A stretch of DNA of 64,000 nt, taken from assembly GCA_963662905.2 (NCBI GenBank), contig CAXXFD010000001.1, forward strand, positions 496,001-560,000. The letters are read 5' to 3'. The DNA is from G963662905 sp963662905. GTDB taxonomy: Bacteria > Bacteroidota > Bacteroidia > Bacteroidales > WRLA01. Positions 1-8,823 of this stretch are shown in pieces. The number at the start of each line of letters is the position of its first letter. Position 1 is the first letter of the stretch. The notes beneath the pieces were generated by a model that saw nothing but the letters and a program-made list of their open reading frames with translations, searched no databases and was not told the origin of the DNA. Both the position numbers and the translations under genes were made by a program.

Positions 1-1289
1 TCGTTTGCCACATCACCCGGGCTTGGGCTTCCGGCTGCGTCAAGTCCACCCTGGCTACCATCGAAAAGTTCGGCAGAAGTTTCCCATGTATATCCCAGTA
101 GATCGTTTTGAATATTACGGATATGCTGATAATCGTATTCGTTATCATCGCCAGGTCCCTGATCGGAAGCAATACCTACATTATGCTCCATCCATGTTCC
201 GTTGGTGTTTGGTTCTTTTTCGTATTCAACGGCCTTGGTTACCTGAATTTCCACATCGCTGATGTCTTCGGCGGAAAAACGTCCTACAAAAACCTCGGCA
301 TAGGAATCACTACCTTCGATATAACCATACGCCTGATCGGAATGGCCGGCAGAAGTGTTCATTGTGGGCACCTGAGGGGCATCACCTACGATAAGCAAAT
401 AAGTAAGCCCATTATCGTTATAATAATCCGTTACAAAAGATTTGATATCGTTTGCAGAACTGAACTGGCTGGAATTAACCATTTCAACGGTCATACCGGA
501 AATCGTTTTCCACTCAACAAAGGGGTTCATTGCCGACATAAAATCATCATAACAAATGATCAGCATATTGCCATCTTCTTCGAGCGGGGTATAGCGTGAA
601 GCTGAGTTGTAGTTAATAAACTGACGCTGATAAACCTGTGCAAAATCGGCACTGATTACATCGGGCGCAGTATTTGAGGCCATAGTGTTGATGTTTGAAC
701 TGCCAACGGCTTTGATACGAAGGTTCACATCATAATAAACGCGCAGTGTTTTGGTAACTGCATTATAACGGAAGGGATAAAAAACCACTGTTTGTCCACG
801 GAAATCGCGCAGAACATAAGGAGTTCTCATCTCTGCTGCTTGCTGTGGGAAAAAGGCGTCTGTAGCATAGGCATCGCCATAAGTATAAGCTACATCGGCA
901 GGGTTGATATCGCGGGTAAAATTACCTTTTGAAGGAGCAATGCTGATGTTATCAAAATCTTTGTATTGTGCTGAAATAACTTCAACTTCCATTTCCTGAT
1001 CTGCAGGGACAATAACGGAAGCAGTCATTTTCACAAGATCAGGGCTTCCTTTTTGCAGGATGGTTGAAGCACCCTTAAGGCGCACCACTTGTTCGGTACC
1101 CTTAGGAGTTTGTACATCAAAAAGGTAAAAGCCATCAAGGCTGAAATTGATCTCTGATGACTGAAGATCAGAGGAAATAAGGTTTGTTTGGGCTTTGGTC
1201 TGACTAGAGCCCGTAACCGCTACCCAATTTTGTGCTGAGAGGGTCAATACCCCGAACAGCATTAGGAAAGTAAAGAGTAAATTTCTCAT
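1..1289 (-). CDS. Gingipain-like C25 peptidase, N-terminal part (runs off left edge)
   Basis: The frame stays open from an ATG at 1289 to the window edge, giving about 429 residues without a stop. It begins with a signal peptide (MRNLLFTFLMLFGVLTLSAQ). A propeptide-like beta-rich region of about 200 residues follows, then the first part of a C25 catalytic domain: LIVGDAPQVPT, an SDQAYGYIEG segment and a VGRFSAED segment, as in gingipains and in the complete genes at 1467-5285 and 11005-16779. The catalytic His and Cys would lie beyond the edge, so activity cannot be judged. By analogy with its neighbours it should be exported by Sec and then secreted by T9SS. A -7-like box lies about 50 bases upstream of the start. 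The family is secure; the C-terminal architecture is unknown. Confidence 0.85.
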   Translation of the reverse strand, partial: MRNLLFTFLMLFGVLTLSAQNWVAVTGSSQTKAQTNLISSDLQSSEINFSLDGFYLFDVQTPKGTEQVVRLKGASTILQKGSPDLVKMTASVIVPADQEMEVEVISAQYKDFDNISIAPSKGNFTRDINPADVAYTYGDAYATDAFFPQQAAEMRTPYVLRDFRGQTVVFYPFRYNAVTKTLRVYYDVNLRIKAVGSSNINTMASNTAPDVISADFAQVYQRQFINYNSASRYTPLEEDGNMLIICYDDFMSAMNPFVEWKTISGMTVEMVNSSQFSSANDIKSFVTDYYNDNGLTYLLIVGDAPQVPTMNTSAGHSDQAYGYIEGSDSYAEVFVGRFSAEDISDVEIQVTKAVEYEKEPNTNGTWMEHNVGIASDQGPGDDNEYDYQHIRNIQNDLLGYTWETSAELFDGSQGGLDAAGSPSPGDVAN

Positions 1290-1338
1290 AATGATTTGGT
1301 TATTAATCGCTGATTGATTGTTCTGTAATATTGAAACA

Positions 1339-1371
1339 CAAAAATATGCTTTAGTTGCATAAGAAGTCCAA
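1339..1371 (-). promoter_or_regulatory. Putative Bacteroidota promoter of the left-edge C25 gene
   Basis: On the minus strand, TATTTTTG (1339-1346) matches the -7 consensus TAnnTTTG. A TTG lies 22 bases upstream (1369-1371), slightly further than the usual 19-21. The start codon is at 1289. Confidence 0.4.
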
Positions 1372-1411
1372 AAATATTCTCCGGTGCCAAATTTAACTAA
1401 TAAAACCGAAA

Positions 1412-1443
1412 TAAGGGCCTTTCTTCAAAAAGAAAAGCCCTTA
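1412..1443 (-). terminator. Hairpin downstream of the C25 gene at 1467-5285
   Basis: AAGGGC (1413-1418) pairs with GCCCTT (1437-1442), and much of the interior is purine/pyrimidine complementary. It lies 24 bases past the stop codon. The T-tract is weak (TATTTCGGTTTTA on the minus strand). Confidence 0.5.
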
Positions 1444-1466
1444 AAAGATGTTAAATCAAGAAATTA

Positions 1467-4400
1467 CTATTTCTGGAGTACGATTCGTTTCATCTCGGTA
1501 CGCTCACCGGAACGCAGCATAATGAAATAAATTCCGTTATTAAAGTCTGTCAAATCGAGTTGCGACTGAATGTCGTTAACTGTTTGTTTATAAACTTCCT
1601 GTCCTAAAATATTAAGCACGTTCAGTTCAGCACTCTGAGCATTTGAAATCTGGATATGGAATAATCCTGTTCCCGGGTTTGGATAAACCGCAAAACGTAG
1701 TTCTTCCTGTTCGTCAAGACCTGTTCCAAAATAAACAAATGCGTTTTCTGATACAGCAAATTCACTTGTGCCGCAACCATTGCTTGCGCGGACCTGAAGT
1801 GTTACATCGCCTTCAAAACCGGTATTCCAATCGATGGTACAGCTTGCTGCATCACCTGCTGTTACAGTACCGGCAGCAGATGGTTCAAGAACCCATTCAT
1901 AAGATTCTGCGCCAGGCACTTCACCAACACTCACTTCAGTTACAGGAGTTCCGGCAGTATTGATCTCTGTGGGAAGAACAGGAGCTTCGGTAGTCATTGG
2001 GGCACTCATTACTTCCATAACAACTGTATCGTAAGCGATACCACAAGGTGCATCGCCTTCGGCAGATAAAACCAGCTCAACAATTCCCGCAGCAACATCT
2101 TCAGTACCCGGAGTATAAACCGGATTCATTACTGTGGCGTCATCAAAAGTACCATCACCTGATGTAGTCCAAAGCAATGCTGAATAGTTAAACGCAGAGG
2201 CTTCAGCCAAAACGTTCATTTCAGGATTATCAGAGCACAGGTATGAATCATTGCCGGCAAGAGCGGAAGCAGCAGATGTAATTGTCAGGGTCATATCATC
2301 ACTAACAGTTTCTTTCATTGAAGACTCCACAGTTATGGTCAGAACCACAGAACCTGCTTCAATATCCATTTCTCCCGGAGTGTAAACCGGTGTAAGGATA
2401 CTGGCATCATCAAAATATCCATCGCCATCAGTAGTCCACTCAACACTGCTGAAGAGTGTAGCCGCGCCATAAAGTTGATAAGAGCTGTTGGAACAAACAA
2501 CGCCATTGCCACCTGCACTTGCGGTAGTAGTTGTTGGGTCGGGGAAGTAGATATAATCAATCCACGCACCATCATCACCACCTGAACCGCTGTCATCTTT
2601 TACATAGCGCCATTCCAGAGTATGTGTACCTGAGGTAATATTGAACTGCTCATAGGACCAGCCGCCGAGTCCGCCCCAACTTTTTTTGAGGTTTCCGTCG
2701 ATATAAAACTCAAGAGCATCCTGAGGTCCTTCAGAGCTTACCATTTTGTAGAAGCTGATGGTTGACATAAACACAGTACAATTCACATCAATGATAATTG
2801 AGGAAGATTGCCCATCGCCGATAGCGCCTGACCTGGCAGACCACAAGCCGTTAAATACTTCGTCCTGAGTAGTTGTCCAGGGGAGGTCACCGCCAAACAC
2901 CCATGGGTTTTCACTAAAGTTTCCTGTTTCAAAGTTTTCATCAGGTTCACGGTTTGTTGTGAACGACCAAACTTCGCCTTCTGCTGTTCCGTATTCGTTT
3001 TCTGAATCTACTTTCCAGTAATATGTTGTTTCATAGTCGAGTTGACCGGGTTGATAATGAGTTTCCGTCAGATCCATTCCATTAATCACGTTGGTTGGAG
3101 GATTATCTGTACCAAGGTAAAGTGTAAATGTTTGTGCAGCAACCGGACTTGGATCTGTCCATGAAAGAGGAGTAAGAGCAGTTACATATTGCTGTGTGTT
3201 TAATGGATGTGGTTCACTGGCAGCTTCAGGTTCTCCGGCCAGCAAAACTGTTCCAAAGAAAGGTTCATGGTTTTGTCCAGTTATCACGATATCGGCTTCC
3301 CCTGCGGTTGTAATTGGATCGTTAAAATGGATAGTAGCAACGCCTGAAGCATTAGCTTGTGCTGTTCCTTTGAGGTCGCCATTATAAGAGAGTGCAACGA
3401 GCGAATAAGCCGGCGCATTAACAACGAATTCATCAGCACCAACAGGCAGAATATCATAGTTTACGTTCATAGAAGATGGAACGCCCATATAAACACTCAA
3501 ACTCGGGTCACCCATAAGGGCATAAATTTCCCAGTAATACTGGGTGCGTGAAGAGCCGCTTTCGGTAACGGTAAGACAACCGGCATAATTTTGCTGGCCC
3601 TGAGTAGTGAACCATTCTGAATAATCTTCACCATGATCGTGGAACAAACGGTCGTAAGAGCCCAAAGTAGTGCTTTCATAGGTTGGAGTAGCAGAAATGG
3701 CTCCCACACCAACGCCCCAATAGTAATCTTCATCCCAGTAAGTACTGTTGGTACCACCAATATATCCAATGGCTCCTTTACCTTCGGCACGCAGAAGCGT
3801 TTCCCCGAAGCAGCTGGTTTTTTCAAATTTATTGGTTAAACAGCAGTTGCCTACCATAAGGGGATATTTGTGTTCGTTTTGGAGACCGGGAACATCTGAA
3901 TTATTGAAGGAAGGATCTGACCATCCATCCCAGTTGCCGTGTGCTGTATAGTTGGCATAAGCAACACCATCGCTAACAGTTTGGATAATTTGTGAGCCGG
4001 AGCTGCCCGATGCGGGATAATAGAAAGTATGGCTTGAAAGGCCATGGTCTTCGTTAAAATATAATGTTACACCATAATAAATCTGACCGTTTCCATAGGT
4101 AGAGGCATGGCTACCGTCAACACCTGAAACCATAGTACATTCGCCAAGGAATGATGGGTCCGGGAATTCATATTTTTCGTACTCTACGGTTTTTTCAACC
4201 TGAGGAGTTAATTCGTTAACATTGTTGGCAGAAAAACGACCATAGTACATTTCAGGCACATAATCGCCATCATATTCACAGTAATAAAGGTCTGTAATAT
4301 GACCGGAGCCGTTAAAAACTGGCACCTGATCCACATCACCCACAAAAAGAACAAAAGTTGGTGCAGGATCAGAAGTTGTGGCATTATCGTACATGTCCTG

Positions 4401-5285
4401 AATAAAAGCCTTGATTGAGCCCGTAGTGTTGCCTACGTCAGGATCATCAGTATAGCCTTCAACAACAGTAAAGCCTTTTTGTGTTTTCCATTCAATAAAA
4501 GGTTGGAGCGCCTGCTCAAACATAGGATCTGAGATAATGACGTATTTGATAGGCAATTGAGTAATTTCATCGCGCATTTGCATGGGCTCATAATTAATCA
4601 GCTGCGCATATGCTTTGGTGAAATAAGGCGAATACAATTTTTGCTTGCGTTCCATGGTTGCCTGATAATCGGCATCTTCAAAAGTGATACGGCATTCTAT
4701 TTCAGTAAAGATGCGCACTTTGCCCTGAACAGGATTGTACTGTACGTGCTGCACTTCCAGGCGACCCAGGCGTACGGCACGCATATTTCCAACTTCCTCA
4801 ACACGAACCAGTTCCGTAGGGCTGAAAGCATCAGTTTGATAAGCTGCTGCATTGTACTCGAATGGAGCATAAGCATCCTTTACCTTCGGAAGTGAAAGCT
4901 GATAAGGAGCAATTGGGTGATTGATTCCCAATTCTTCAAGCGTATATTCTTCAACATTTGCTTTTAAGATTTCAACAACGGCTGTAGCTCCTTGTGGGAT
5001 TTCAATTAATTTCTTTAAAACAGGAAGTGCGGGTTCGCCAACATTCATAGTTGTTGAGAAGTTTCCTGATGAAACAACAGTAAAAAGCCCTTGCTCCGTT
5101 GTAGCATATTCAAAATTAATATTGGCTATTTTACTATTCATTTGAAGGCTGCTGAATGATTTATCAGTGACCTTCATTTGGTTGCTTTCCTTTTCAGAAA
5201 AGCTGATTTTCTCTGCCATCAGACTGGGCACACAGATAAGTGCAACCACTGCAAATGCCAGAAATTTTTTGTAAAAAATTTTCAT
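1467..5285 (-). CDS. Gingipain-like C25 cysteine peptidase with T9SS sorting domain
   Basis: A secreted cysteine endopeptidase of the gingipain family (C25), 1272 aa from the chosen start. The frame opens 12 codons earlier at 5321, but the ATG at 5285 places a normal signal peptide (MKIFYKKFLAFAVVALICVP) at the N-terminus. Propeptide spans about 25-240. The catalytic domain spans about 245-610, with the His in NYTAHGNW (about 449) and the Cys pair in VGNCCLTNKF (about 481-482). An Ig-like domain follows, then a fibronectin-like module ending in WSFTTNREPDENFE, a MAM/jelly-roll-like module (to about 930) and PKD/Ig-like repeats. The end is a type A T9SS sorting domain (VYPNPGTGLF, final RIVLQK). 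The catalytic half closely resembles the gene at 11005-16779. Expected substrate: extracellular protein; specificity cannot be read from sequence. A hairpin follows the gene, suggesting its own transcript. Confidence 0.92.
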   Translation of the reverse strand: MKIFYKKFLAFAVVALICVPSLMAEKISFSEKESNQMKVTDKSFSSLQMNSKIANINFEYATTEQGLFTVVSSGNFSTTMNVGEPALPVLKKLIEIPQGATAVVEILKANVEEYTLEELGINHPIAPYQLSLPKVKDAYAPFEYNAAAYQTDAFSPTELVRVEEVGNMRAVRLGRLEVQHVQYNPVQGKVRIFTEIECRITFEDADYQATMERKQKLYSPYFTKAYAQLINYEPMQMRDEITQLPIKYVIISDPMFEQALQPFIEWKTQKGFTVVEGYTDDPDVGNTTGSIKAFIQDMYDNATTSDPAPTFVLFVGDVDQVPVFNGSGHITDLYYCEYDGDYVPEMYYGRFSANNVNELTPQVEKTVEYEKYEFPDPSFLGECTMVSGVDGSHASTYGNGQIYYGVTLYFNEDHGLSSHTFYYPASGSSGSQIIQTVSDGVAYANYTAHGNWDGWSDPSFNNSDVPGLQNEHKYPLMVGNCCLTNKFEKTSCFGETLLRAEGKGAIGYIGGTNSTYWDEDYYWGVGVGAISATPTYESTTLGSYDRLFHDHGEDYSEWFTTQGQQNYAGCLTVTESGSSRTQYYWEIYALMGDPSLSVYMGVPSSMNVNYDILPVGADEFVVNAPAYSLVALSYNGDLKGTAQANASGVATIHFNDPITTAGEADIVITGQNHEPFFGTVLLAGEPEAASEPHPLNTQQYVTALTPLSWTDPSPVAAQTFTLYLGTDNPPTNVINGMDLTETHYQPGQLDYETTYYWKVDSENEYGTAEGEVWSFTTNREPDENFETGNFSENPWVFGGDLPWTTTQDEVFNGLWSARSGAIGDGQSSSIIIDVNCTVFMSTISFYKMVSSEGPQDALEFYIDGNLKKSWGGLGGWSYEQFNITSGTHTLEWRYVKDDSGSGGDDGAWIDYIYFPDPTTTTASAGGNGVVCSNSSYQLYGAATLFSSVEWTTDGDGYFDDASILTPVYTPGEMDIEAGSVVLTITVESSMKETVSDDMTLTITSAASALAGNDSYLCSDNPEMNVLAEASAFNYSALLWTTSGDGTFDDATVMNPVYTPGTEDVAAGIVELVLSAEGDAPCGIAYDTVVMEVMSAPMTTEAPVLPTEINTAGTPVTEVSVGEVPGAESYEWVLEPSAAGTVTAGDAASCTIDWNTGFEGDVTLQVRASNGCGTSEFAVSENAFVYFGTGLDEQEELRFAVYPNPGTGLFHIQISNAQSAELNVLNILGQEVYKQTVNDIQSQLDLTDFNNGIYFIMLRSGERTEMKRIVLQK

Positions 5286-5407
5286 AACGTTTTGATTAAT
5301 AGTTGATTGGTCAAATTCCATTTCTTATTTAAAGGTTTGCAAATATCAGAAGATGAGGCCATATTGTCAAGTGAAAATTCGCAAGTGTGAATTAATTAAC
5401 AAAGTTT

Positions 5408-5443
5408 GAAAAAAAGCCCTGCCGCTTCATACGACAGGGCTTT
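5408..5443 (-). terminator. Rho-independent terminator of the BNR-repeat gene
   Basis: A perfect 9-bp stem, AAAGCCCTG (5413-5421) with CAGGGCTTT (5435-5443). On the minus strand a run of T follows. It starts 9 bases past the stop codon at 5452. Confidence 0.85.
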
Positions 5444-5451
5444 GGTGTGAT

Positions 5452-8400
5452 TTATTTTCTGATGATGACTTTCTTCATAATTTCATGTTGTTCATTCGTC
5501 AGCTTCAGGAAGTACATTCCATCCGAAACATCCGGTAAATTAATCTCCAGATATTGATCCTGATAAGTTGACCACTCGAACGAGTAAATCACCGTACCCC
5601 GGTTATCAATAATTTGCAGCTGTCCTTTTTGTTCCAGTTGTTTTGGTATTTGTAGTTTAAAATTACCATTGTTCGGGTTTGGAAGCACGCGCACATCCGT
5701 TGCTGAATTTTCATCAACACCCACATTATTATCAACTGTAATGCTTAGCATTTCTGACAAAGCTTCGCCACAATCATTAACAGCCGCCACGCTTAAATCA
5801 GCAGTTCCCAGATAATCAATATTCCATTCGATTTCCACAGTTTCTCCGGAGGGGCTGAGTGTTCCGGCTTCTACCGGCTCAATAGTCCAGTTATAGGATG
5901 CAGCTCCGGCCACTTCTGCAACGGTATATGACGTATGTGGGGTCTGATTAACAAAAACATGTTCCGGCCCTTCGGGTTTTTGCGGTTCAGCTGGGAGCTG
6001 GAGTACATTAATAAGAATTTCCTTGCATTCAGATTCTCCGCAATCATTTGTCCAACGGGCAAAATAAGTTGTTGTTTCTATTGGAGCTGCAATCGTTACT
6101 TCTGCACCCGTAGCAACAGCGATTCCACCACAGTCATTTGCGTACCAATTAAGGCTGACGCCACTACCTCCTGTTGCTGTAAACACAAGTTGGTCAAGGC
6201 TACCGGAACAGAAATCATTGAAATCAACCGCGACACTTTCGGGGGCAATCGGGAGACCTTCAATACTCAGCCTCATATTATCTGAAGCGCTTTCGCCATC
6301 CGCATCAAAAACAGTAAGTGTCAATACTACTTCCGTGTTTGCGATATCGTTTGTGCCCGGTGAATAAACAGGGTTAAGGATAGCGGCATCATCAAATTCG
6401 CCATCACCGCTGGTTGACCATTCATAAGAAACTGCCCCAACCTGGCTACCGTTCAATTGATAGGTTTCGCCATCACAAATCTGTGCATTGGCACCGGCAT
6501 TGGCTGATAAAGTTGCAAAGGGGGGGAAATAAATATAGTCCACCCAGGCATAATGATCACCGGCTTCACCTTTTTCAAAACGCCACTCAAAAGTGTGGAG
6601 GCCGCCGGTTACAGCAATACTTTCTTGTGTCCATTCGCTGTTTCCGCTCCATTCGCCTTTTACGTTTCCATCGATCAAAAATACAAGTTTATTAAAAATC
6701 CCAACAGATTGCGTTTTGCGATGGAATGTCACAAAGCCCATCAATCCGTCAACATAAGCTTCGAGCAAAAGGCTGGAGCTTTCATCAACACCAATAGCGC
6801 CTGAGCGGGCAGAGTAATTCCCGATAAAAGCCACAGAATTGTCAATGATCCAATCGGCGTTTCCGCCAAAAGTCCATGGATAATCGTTAAAGTTTCCACT
6901 TTCAAAATTCTCGTCCGGTTCTCGGTTAGTAACAAAGGACCATGTTTCACCGGTAGTTTCTCCGAACTCGTTGACAGCATCGATACGCCAAAAATATTCT
7001 GTTGTATAATCGAGCAGCTCAGCAAAGTTATAATTAGGATCCGTTACTTCTTCCCCATTTAAAATATTGGATGGGGGATTATCCGTGCCTACATAAACTT
7101 TGTAGGATGTAGGTTCAAAACCACCGCCCATTTCCCATTCAAGATTGGTATAAATACCCACCCGGCTGGCATTGTTAATAGGTTGCGGGCTTTGCACCTG
7201 ATTTGGAGCAACTCCGAGGCTAAAAGGAGAAACATAAGCCATGGCATGACCTGTGCGGTTATCAGTCCAAATTGGATATACTTTTCCGCCATGCGCATGG
7301 ATAGCAAGATAATCTCCGAAATAACCTGAGGCCAATCCCGGGATTGGACTGGGAGTAAAAGCCACATCACTTACTTTCATATCTTCCCATGTATTTCCTC
7401 CATCAGTGGAGAAAGAAACATAGGCTTCGGCTTCCTGTGGGTTAACGTTTCGGTCGTCATAGTAAACAACGCTAATTGCACCCGTAACGGCATCAACACA
7501 AGCCCAGGGCAAATAATGCTCTTTCCCTAGTCCGGCAGGATCCTGATTTACCCTGATTGGGTTGGACCAGGTATTCCCCTGATCGGCTGATTTAATCATA
7601 TAGATATCGATATCCGGGCCTGAGTTAACACCCGGTACACCATAGTTTGCCCAGAAAACATAAATATTTCCGCTAAAAGGTCCGTCGCTGCAATCCACTG
7701 CCATACTTGGGAATGAATTTACGCGCATGTTTTTTGATGTTTCGGTATTACGAATCCCGTGGATGTTATCAATAATACGCCATGCCGGCTCCCAGGTGCC
7801 GCCCCCGTTAAGCGAGCGTGTAAAGCCCATTGAGTTCTCATCCTGTGGCCAGTTATCGTAAATTGTCCAAACGACATAAGCTTCACCATTGGGGCCTGTG
7901 CTGATATTGACGCCCTGATGGTGGCCACTGGTACTAATAGCAGCACTAAGGTTCACTGCGGGCGTCCAGCTTTGGCCTTTATTGGTTGAGATACTCATTT
8001 CAATATTATTGTCGTTGGCTCCTCCAAAATTTGTCCAGGCATTGTAGAGGGTTCCCTGATAAGGGCCTTGTGCATTATCAATCCACATATGGTTTTTATC
8101 GAGCAGGGAATTGAAGCCGGAAGGGCCGGGAGCAACCACATAAGTTGCCCAGCTTGCGCCTTGGTCATCAGAAACGGCAATGGCCTGACCATTATCAAAA
8201 ATATAACCATTATAAAATGTACCGTCGTGGCCAATGCATGCGGCGGGGTCGCCTTGGTTTGTCCCACCAGTTCCCTGAACCGAACCTTCCCATGTAATGC
8301 CCCCATCAAAAGAGAAAAGGCCGTCGGCACCATAAACAGAACCTCCATTTTGAGGTGTGCTGTTGTTGGTATTTAGGATATTATCAGGATCAGTGGGGTT

Positions 8401-8703
8401 TACAAAAACTGAATTTTCACTTTGAGTGGATGGTTCCGAAGTAACAGCCACATCGGGTGAATCGCTCACACGGCCACGAACATTCATTTCGCTGCCGGAA
8501 TAGCGAGCGGGTTTTACATCCACCACAGGATTAAGCGTTGCAACGCCCAATTTGGCCATGCGTTTCCAGTAGCCGTTATTATCGACACGTGGATTGGGTT
8601 TAAATCCTTCAGGAAGTTGCACATCTTCACTTTTTTGCTGCGCAGAAGATGAAACTGCAAACAAGAAAGTGAAAATAAAAAAGAGTTGGGTAAATTTTCT
8701 CAT
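5452..8703 (-). CDS. BNR/Asp-box (sialidase-fold) secreted protein with T9SS sorting domain
   Basis: A 1083-aa secreted protein. A signal peptide (MRKFTQLFFIFTFLFAVSSSAQ) is followed by a beta-propeller region to about residue 500. This carries repeated Asp-boxes of the form SxDxGxxW: SFDGGITW, SDDQGASW, STNKGQSW, SLNGGGTW, SADQGNTW and STDGGNTW. No obvious FRIP-type arginine motif of true sialidases is visible, so sialidase activity is not claimed. A fibronectin-like module (WSFVTNREPDENFE), a MAM-like module and PKD/Ig-like repeats follow, nearly the same modules in the same order as in the C25 gene at 1467-5285. The end is a T9SS sorting domain (VLPNPNNGNFKL, final KVIIRK). Likely role: binding or cutting glycans or proteins outside the cell. 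The fold is fairly sure; the function is open. Confidence 0.85.
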   Translation of the reverse strand: MRKFTQLFFIFTFLFAVSSSAQQKSEDVQLPEGFKPNPRVDNNGYWKRMAKLGVATLNPVVDVKPARYSGSEMNVRGRVSDSPDVAVTSEPSTQSENSVFVNPTDPDNILNTNNSTPQNGGSVYGADGLFSFDGGITWEGSVQGTGGTNQGDPAACIGHDGTFYNGYIFDNGQAIAVSDDQGASWATYVVAPGPSGFNSLLDKNHMWIDNAQGPYQGTLYNAWTNFGGANDNNIEMSISTNKGQSWTPAVNLSAAISTSGHHQGVNISTGPNGEAYVVWTIYDNWPQDENSMGFTRSLNGGGTWEPAWRIIDNIHGIRNTETSKNMRVNSFPSMAVDCSDGPFSGNIYVFWANYGVPGVNSGPDIDIYMIKSADQGNTWSNPIRVNQDPAGLGKEHYLPWACVDAVTGAISVVYYDDRNVNPQEAEAYVSFSTDGGNTWEDMKVSDVAFTPSPIPGLASGYFGDYLAIHAHGGKVYPIWTDNRTGHAMAYVSPFSLGVAPNQVQSPQPINNASRVGIYTNLEWEMGGGFEPTSYKVYVGTDNPPSNILNGEEVTDPNYNFAELLDYTTEYFWRIDAVNEFGETTGETWSFVTNREPDENFESGNFNDYPWTFGGNADWIIDNSVAFIGNYSARSGAIGVDESSSLLLEAYVDGLMGFVTFHRKTQSVGIFNKLVFLIDGNVKGEWSGNSEWTQESIAVTGGLHTFEWRFEKGEAGDHYAWVDYIYFPPFATLSANAGANAQICDGETYQLNGSQVGAVSYEWSTSGDGEFDDAAILNPVYSPGTNDIANTEVVLTLTVFDADGESASDNMRLSIEGLPIAPESVAVDFNDFCSGSLDQLVFTATGGSGVSLNWYANDCGGIAVATGAEVTIAAPIETTTYFARWTNDCGESECKEILINVLQLPAEPQKPEGPEHVFVNQTPHTSYTVAEVAGAASYNWTIEPVEAGTLSPSGETVEIEWNIDYLGTADLSVAAVNDCGEALSEMLSITVDNNVGVDENSATDVRVLPNPNNGNFKLQIPKQLEQKGQLQIIDNRGTVIYSFEWSTYQDQYLEINLPDVSDGMYFLKLTNEQHEIMKKVIIRK

Positions 8704-8743
8704 AACAAATATTAATTTTACTGGCTCAAGAATTAATGAAATG

Positions 8744-8751
8744 CAAAAATA
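8744..8751 (-). promoter_or_regulatory. Putative -7 element of the BNR gene
   Basis: TATTTTTG on the minus strand, about 40 bases upstream of the ATG at 8703. No clear -33 TTG at the usual distance. Confidence 0.35.
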
Positions 8752-8753
8752 AA

Positions 8754-8781
8754 TAAAAAAGGAGGGATATTCTCCCTCCTT
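8754..8781 (-). terminator. Rho-independent terminator of the Omp28-like gene
   Basis: A 9-bp perfect stem, AAGGAGGGA (8759-8767) with TCCCTCCTT (8773-8781), 5-base loop, followed on the minus strand by a T run. It sits directly before the -7 box of the next gene. Confidence 0.88.
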
Positions 8782-8823
8782 AGAAACAATTATTGTGATA
8801 AAAAGTTGTCTGTCAAATCAATA

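Noticed and set aside
5286..5321. N-terminal extension of the C25 peptidase to the ATG at 5321
   Set aside because: The extra 12 residues would precede a complete signal peptide, which normally starts at its own Met.
5452..8703. Calling the BNR protein a true sialidase
   Set aside because: Asp-boxes are shared by many propeller proteins, and I could not find the arginine triad or FRIP motif of active sialidases.
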